Shown here: positions 59,330 through 64,000 of the stretch, piece after piece
Layout: each line of letters starts with the position of its first letter
Numbering within the stretch: the first letter of the stretch is position 1
Source: Macrotrachela quadricornifera
Taxonomy: Eukaryota; Rotifera; Eurotatoria; Philodinida; Philodinidae
NCBI GenBank assembly: GCA_022393335.1
Contig: JAJEKB010020206.1
Location: 1 to 64,000, forward strand
Reading direction: 5' to 3'
DNA: 64,000 nucleotides
The notes under the pieces: generated by a model
The model's database searches: none
What the model was told of the DNA's origin: nothing
The model's input: the letters and a program-made list of their open reading frames with translations, nothing else
Program-made: the position numbers and the translations under genes

Positions 59330-62065
59330 ACAAGGAACATTCTTTTCAAATATTTCAACTAATTCGACGCAAAGAAAACAAGTACCTTGCATCATCAAAG
59401 AACACATGGCAATTGAATAATTCATATTAACATTCTCTTAAAATATTTTACCCAATTGGAAGAAAACACATCAAGTGCACTATATGATCAAACAACACAT
59501 GACAAATGAACAATTCATACCAACATTCTTTTAAAATATTTCACTCGATTTGAAACAAATACATCAAGTCCATTGTATGATCAAAGAAGACAAGACAAAT
59601 GAATAATTCATACCAACATTCTCTTCCAATATTTCATCCGATTCGAAGCAAAGACATTAGGTGCATTATATCATCGATAAATGCAGATCACTCGAATAAA
59701 CCAAACAAAGGTTTAAAGCTAATATTTTGCTTAATTTGGGGAAAGGCTTTAGGTCGATCTTTTGACTGAAGAATACATGACAAATGAATACTTCATATTA
59801 ATATTATCTTCAAATATTTCATCCAATCAAAAGCAAAGACATCAAGTAAATTATATGATCTCAAGAGATATGATAAATGAATAAATCATACCAACATTCT
59901 CTTCAAATATTTCACCCAACTCAACACTAAGAGAACAAGTGTATTGCATGATCGAACAACACATGATAGATCAATAATTTATACGAACATTTTGTTTAAT
60001 TATTTCACCTAATTCGAAGCAAAGACATCAAATGCATCATATGATCGAAGAACACATACCAAATCTATAATCGAAACAAAGATTTCGAGGCAATATTTTG
60101 CTTTATTCGATGAAAAGACATTATCTGCTATATATGATCGATGAACCCATGATAAATGAATAAATCATAGCAATATTCTCTTCAAATATTACAGGCAATT
60201 CGAAGTGAAGACATCAAGTCCATTATATGAGGACAAACATATGATAAATGAACAATTCATATAATCATTCTCTGCAAATATTTCACCGAACTCGAAGCAA
60301 AAACAATAAGTGCATTATACGATCAACGAGCACATGACAAATTAGTGATTCATACCAACATTCTGTCTAAATATTTCACTCAATCTGAAGTAAACACATC
60401 ACATGCGTTATATGATCGAAGAACACATGACAAATGATTAATTCATACGAACATTTTCTTCAAATATTTCATTCATTTTGAGCGAATGATTGCAAATGCA
60501 TTAGATGATGGAGGTTTAAATGGGAAAAGTATTTTTGAAACAAACAACTTATCTTTATATAGTGTTTATGTAAGAGTAAACTTCGGAAACTGCAACTTGA
60601 ATCGAGAGTTACTGAACAACCGAATAATTTATACAAACCTATTTTGCAATTAGCTCGTTCTCTTCCAACAAATGATTACAAGCGCAATATATGACCACAG
60701 AACACATGGTAAATGAATAAGTCATAGGAATATTCTTTTCAAATATTTCAGCTAAATTCGATACAAAGAGAACAAGTGCATTACTTGATGGAAGAACACA
60801 TGACAAATGAATAATTCATAGCAACATTCTCTTCACATATTTCACTCAATTTGACGCAAAGAGAAAAAGTGCATTACTTGATGGAAAAACACATGACAAA
60901 TGAATAAGTCATAGTAACATTCTCTTCAAATATTTTACCAAATCTGAAGCAAACTCATTAAGTACATTATATGATCAAACAACACATGACAAATGAGCAA
61001 TTTATATCAATATTCTCTTCACATATTTCACTCAATTTGACATAAAGAGAAAAAGTGCATTACTTGATGGAAGAACGCATGACAAATGAACAATTTATAT
61101 CAATATTCTCTTCAAATATTTCACCAAATCCTAAGCAAAGACATCAAGTGCATTATATGGTTAAACAACACATGACAAATAAAAAATTAGTATGAGCATT
61201 CTCTTCAAATATTTCACCCAAGTTGAAATAAAGAGAACAAGTGCATTGTGTGATCGAAAAGCACATGACAAATCAATAATCGAAACAAAGATTTCAAGGC
61301 AATATTTTGCTTTTTTCGATGCAATGACATCATTTGCAATATATGATCGACGAACCCATAATAAATGAATAAATCATAGCAACATTTTCTTCATATATTT
61401 CACCCAACTCAATGCTAATAGAACAAGTGCATTGCATGATCGAACAACACATGACAGATTAATAATTCATACGAACATTTTCTTTAATTATTTCACCTAA
61501 TTTTAAGCAAAGACATCAAATGCACCATATGATCGAAGAATACATTATACATGAATAATTAATACGAACATTCTCTTCAAATATTTCATACATTTTGAAG
61601 CAAGGATATCGAGTATATTCTATGATCATAGAACACATGACATATGAAGGATTCATAGGAACATTCTCTTAAAATATTTTACATAATTCGAAGCAAAGAC
61701 ATCAAATGCATCATATAATTAAAGAACACATCACAAATGATTAATTCATACCAACATTCTCTTAAAATGTTTCACTTAATTCGAAACAAAGACATGAAAT
61801 GTATTATTTGATTAAAGAACACATGACAAATGAATATTTCACAGCAACATTTTCTTATAATATTTCACCCAATCTGAAGTAAAGACATCAAGTGCATTAT
61901 ATGATCGTTGAACGCAGAAAAGCCGAATAATCCAAACAAAGGTTTCAAGCGAATATCTCGATCAGTTCAAGGAAAGGCTTCAAGTGGATTATATAATCGA
62001 AGAACATATGACAAATGAATATAATTCTTATCAAGATTCTCTGCAGATATTTTAGTGAATTTTGA
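59330..62065. repeat. 93-bp satellite array, about 29 units
   Basis: Units share GAACACATGACAAATGAATA, ATTCATACCAACATTCTCTT, CAAATATTTCACCCAATTCG, AAGCAAAGACATCAAGTGCA and TTATATGATC in that order. Spacing of AACACATG at 59401 and 59494 gives 93. Units differ by roughly 10-20 percent. A longer or altered unit containing ccaaacaaaggtttcaag and gaaaggcttcaagt recurs at about 59690-59760, 60060-60110, 61270-61320 and 61920-61990, suggesting a higher-order pattern. No open frame runs through it. The right edge is about 50 bases from the secreted-peptide gene's stop. Confidence 0.9.
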
Positions 62066-62118
62066 GTAAGAGTTCAGTTTCGAAATATAATTAAAGATGA
62101 TGAGAGAAATGAACAATA

Positions 62119-62370
62119 TTACAAATATGTTCTAATATCTTGCTTATTTGTATTTATTTGTTCAGAGTTTTCATGATGAATGTGATCGAGGGAAAAGGAA
62201 CTTTGGATATTTCTGTTGATCCGGTCTTGGACATATTTTACGATATTGAATCGTCGAACGTTTTCAAGGCTAATATCTTGAAAACCTTCCTGGACTGTAC
62301 GTGTTTCGCACGACATTACCAACAATGCCAAAATAACAAGAAAACATACAACCTTTTTGATGTTATACAT
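62119..62370 (-). CDS. Small secreted peptide, 83 residues, unknown function
   Basis: MYNIKKVVCFLVILALLVMS is a textbook signal peptide: basic start, hydrophobic core and small residues, with cleavage likely after SCETR/T at about residues 20-25. The mature part is polar (VQEGFQDISLENVRRFNIVK, then YVQDRINRNIQSS), contains one RR pair that could be a processing site, and has no Cys, so it is not a disulfide-knotted peptide. It may be a hormone or neuropeptide precursor, or another exported factor; no family is recognised. A TATATAAA lies about 90 bases upstream of the start (62459-62466, minus sense). The 3' end adjoins the satellite array. The overlapping plus-strand frame (62140-62385) is its shadow. 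Confidence 0.6.
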   Translation of the reverse strand: MYNIKKVVCFLVILALLVMSCETRTVQEGFQDISLENVRRFNIVKYVQDRINRNIQSSFSLDHIHHENSEQINTNKQDIRTYL

Positions 62371-62458
62371 GTTCAGATTCTTTAGTGAAGATTAGATGGT
62401 GATAGTTATTCGATTTAGAGTAAACGTATATTTGTAATTTTACGTTGGGGTATCCGCA

Positions 62459-62466
62459 TTTATATA
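62459..62466 (-). promoter_or_regulatory. TATA-box-like sequence for the secreted-peptide gene
   Basis: TATATAAA followed by TGCGGATACCCC in minus sense, about 90 bases before the ATG, leaving room for a 5' leader of about 60 bases. Confidence 0.4.
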
Positions 62467-63571
62467 TCTACTGATCGAAATGGAGATAGGGAGAGGAAGA
62501 AGAAAAAGCTTCTGAGAGAAAAAACGAAATGTGTATTAGTAATACAATACAAAGGATAGTGATTGACTAGAGAGATACCGAAAAAAATACTGTACATTTA
62601 GTTACTAAAAGAAAAAAAAATACTATTTCTTTTTCCTCTCGCCTAAAATATATGCTCGCTCGTGAGCACAGGTGTGCTTGCTCAGGCGTATTATTACGGG
62701 AGAGAAAAAATGTTATGCATAAGAGCAGAAATGTATTCTTCCCTCATACCTATACTGTTTCGTCAAAAAAATTAAAAAAATATTCAAGATAAGCAAGCTC
62801 GTATATTTGAAATCTACAATGTTCCATTATCCAGCATCATGATTTGGATGCCAAAGAGTGAACAAAATTAAATGTAAAGAATCGCACAATTTTTCGACAG
62901 ATTCCGACCGGTACCAGTGTATTTGGTTTTATTCGTCTATTGATTATACAAAATATCTGAAGAAACACTGAAAATAGAAGAGAGTAACTATATTTTATTT
63001 CTAAAATGAAATTGTATTTATTCATCGATTGTCACTCTTTTGACTTTTAGGAACGAATATTGTTATCGATCTCCTGACACAATCAGTCTCCTTTCAACGC
63101 AGTTTTTATCAACAAGCTTATTTTTCCAACATCTCGTATTCATATTCTTTTTTTTTTGTAGTTAATTTTTTTTAACATCAGCAAACGTATACACCACTAA
63201 AATTTGTCGATTGTCTTAAAGGAAATATCTGAAAAATATGAAAAAAGATAATAGGGTTTATTATTTCAAAACGAATATTTTAGCAATAAATTTTTTATAT
63301 CGGAAACTATGTATTTATTGATTCTTATATTCATACAAAATTTGATCATGCAGTATCATAGCGATAGTTACACGAGAATATATAGCGTTTATTGTATTCT
63401 TTTTTTGTCACATTTTCACGAAGTTACGTATTGAATAATTATTGCTTGTTTTAATAGAGTTATTGCACTAGTAGCCACAAGTCGCGGCCTAATCGCACAG
63501 GATCGGTACCATACAAGCATCATATTATTAGCTATAACTCATACGCCCTCATCTCACCACGGAGTGTTACA
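62467..63571. other. Intergenic DNA, no gene seen
   Basis: Contains poly-T runs and gctcgctcgtgagcacagg at 62653-62671, a local GC-rich palindrome. No coding structure. Confidence 0.4.
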
Positions 63572-63714
63572 TTTGGACGTTAACTTGTTATGTTACCTTG
63601 TTACGCTACCTTGGAATGCTACTTTGGGACGTTATATTGTTATGTTACCTTGGTATGCTATATTGAGACGTTACCTTGTTACATTATATTGTTACATTAT
63701 CATCTTACATTACT
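63572..63714. repeat. 13-bp minisatellite, about 11 copies
   Basis: Units such as TTGTTATGTTACC, TTGTTACGCTACC, TTGGAATGCTACT, TTGGGACGTTATA, TTGGTATGCTATA and TTGAGACGTTACC in head-to-tail order with no length change. The frame 63564-63809 is a product of the repeat. Confidence 0.88.
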
Positions 63715-64000
63715 TAAGGATAATGGATGTCTACGAACTTCAGTTCCGTTGCTTTTTTTCACAAGATAATCAACCCACAATGTACTTAAAGAAAAATAAA
63801 AGAAGATAGAAGACTAATCCTGAAGAAAATATTAAGAATATGTTGTTCACCTTTTTCTTCGATTTATGAATAATTTTTACAAAATGTAATGGAGCTAAAA
63901 TTCATCATCATTGTATAAAGTCGTCGATGCTTAGTGATAATGCTCTAATATCACTCCTATTGCCTGCTAACCGTACAGCAGCCAATGAAATCAATCGAAA

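Noticed and set aside
59330..62065. Possible CRISPR-like array
   Set aside because: Units are 93 bp, head to tail with no unique spacers, and the surrounding genes are spliced eukaryotic genes.
62140..62385. Plus-strand frame of 81 codons
   Set aside because: Antisense shadow of the secreted-peptide gene, which has the signal peptide and TATA-like box in the right place.
63564..63809. Open frame of 81 codons
   Set aside because: Most of it is the 13-bp minisatellite; the rest has no motif.

Overview
The window reads as nuclear DNA of a small invertebrate, most likely a low-GC bdelloid rotifer (Rotaria/Adineta type). The reasons are: very AT-rich DNA; genes with many introns of about 50 bp and GT..AG borders; a dispersed family of divergent rhodopsin-like receptors; an NHL-propeller gene; a TM/Thr-rich/LamG gene; FLYWCH-MULE, mariner, hAT and piggyBac-type elements; and above all a DYW-type pentatricopeptide-repeat (PPR) gene, a plant-like family that in animals is known from bdelloids. 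This placement is inference, since no marker gene is present.

Layout. 1-12 kb: three same-strand paralogous GPCR genes (the first cut by the window edge and carrying a stop), separated by gene-poor DNA with old repeats. 12.7-20.7 kb: small palindromic elements, a decayed BEN-domain gene, a decayed transposase zinc-finger fragment and a TTAA-flanked piggyBac-like MITE. 21.5-22.4 kb: an intact NHL exon. 22.9-26.9 kb: a whole decayed FLYWCH-MULE transposon with inverted termini and 9-bp target duplication, itself loaded with a 35-bp minisatellite, repeated retroelement-like tails, a 214-bp MITE with perfect 8-bp duplication, and telomere-like G/T-rich DNA. 28.9-34.2 kb: a hAT transposase remnant, an actin/Arp2-like pseudogene, a mariner with two frameshifts, and a 1.2-kb inverted repeat. 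37.1-45.2 kb: a ten-exon DYW-type PPR gene on the minus strand whose introns 5 and 8 are swollen by hAT-type elements. 47-49 kb: more inverted-repeat elements. 49.9-50.9 kb: a fourth receptor on the minus strand. 51.3-53.1 kb: a decayed LamG membrane-protein gene. 53.6-56.0 kb: a 5'-truncated GH63-type glucosidase pseudogene split by a foldback element. 59.3-62.1 kb: a 93-bp satellite array ending beside a small secreted-peptide gene. 63.6 kb: a 13-bp minisatellite.

The genes do not form a pathway. What ties the region together is heavy transposon traffic and gene decay: only three receptors, the NHL exon and the secreted peptide are undamaged. The PPR gene carries just two lesions (one in-frame TAA, one extra A in a homopolymer) in an otherwise complete organelle-RNA-editing-type architecture. 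All protein assignments were made by eye from translations; no database search was possible.
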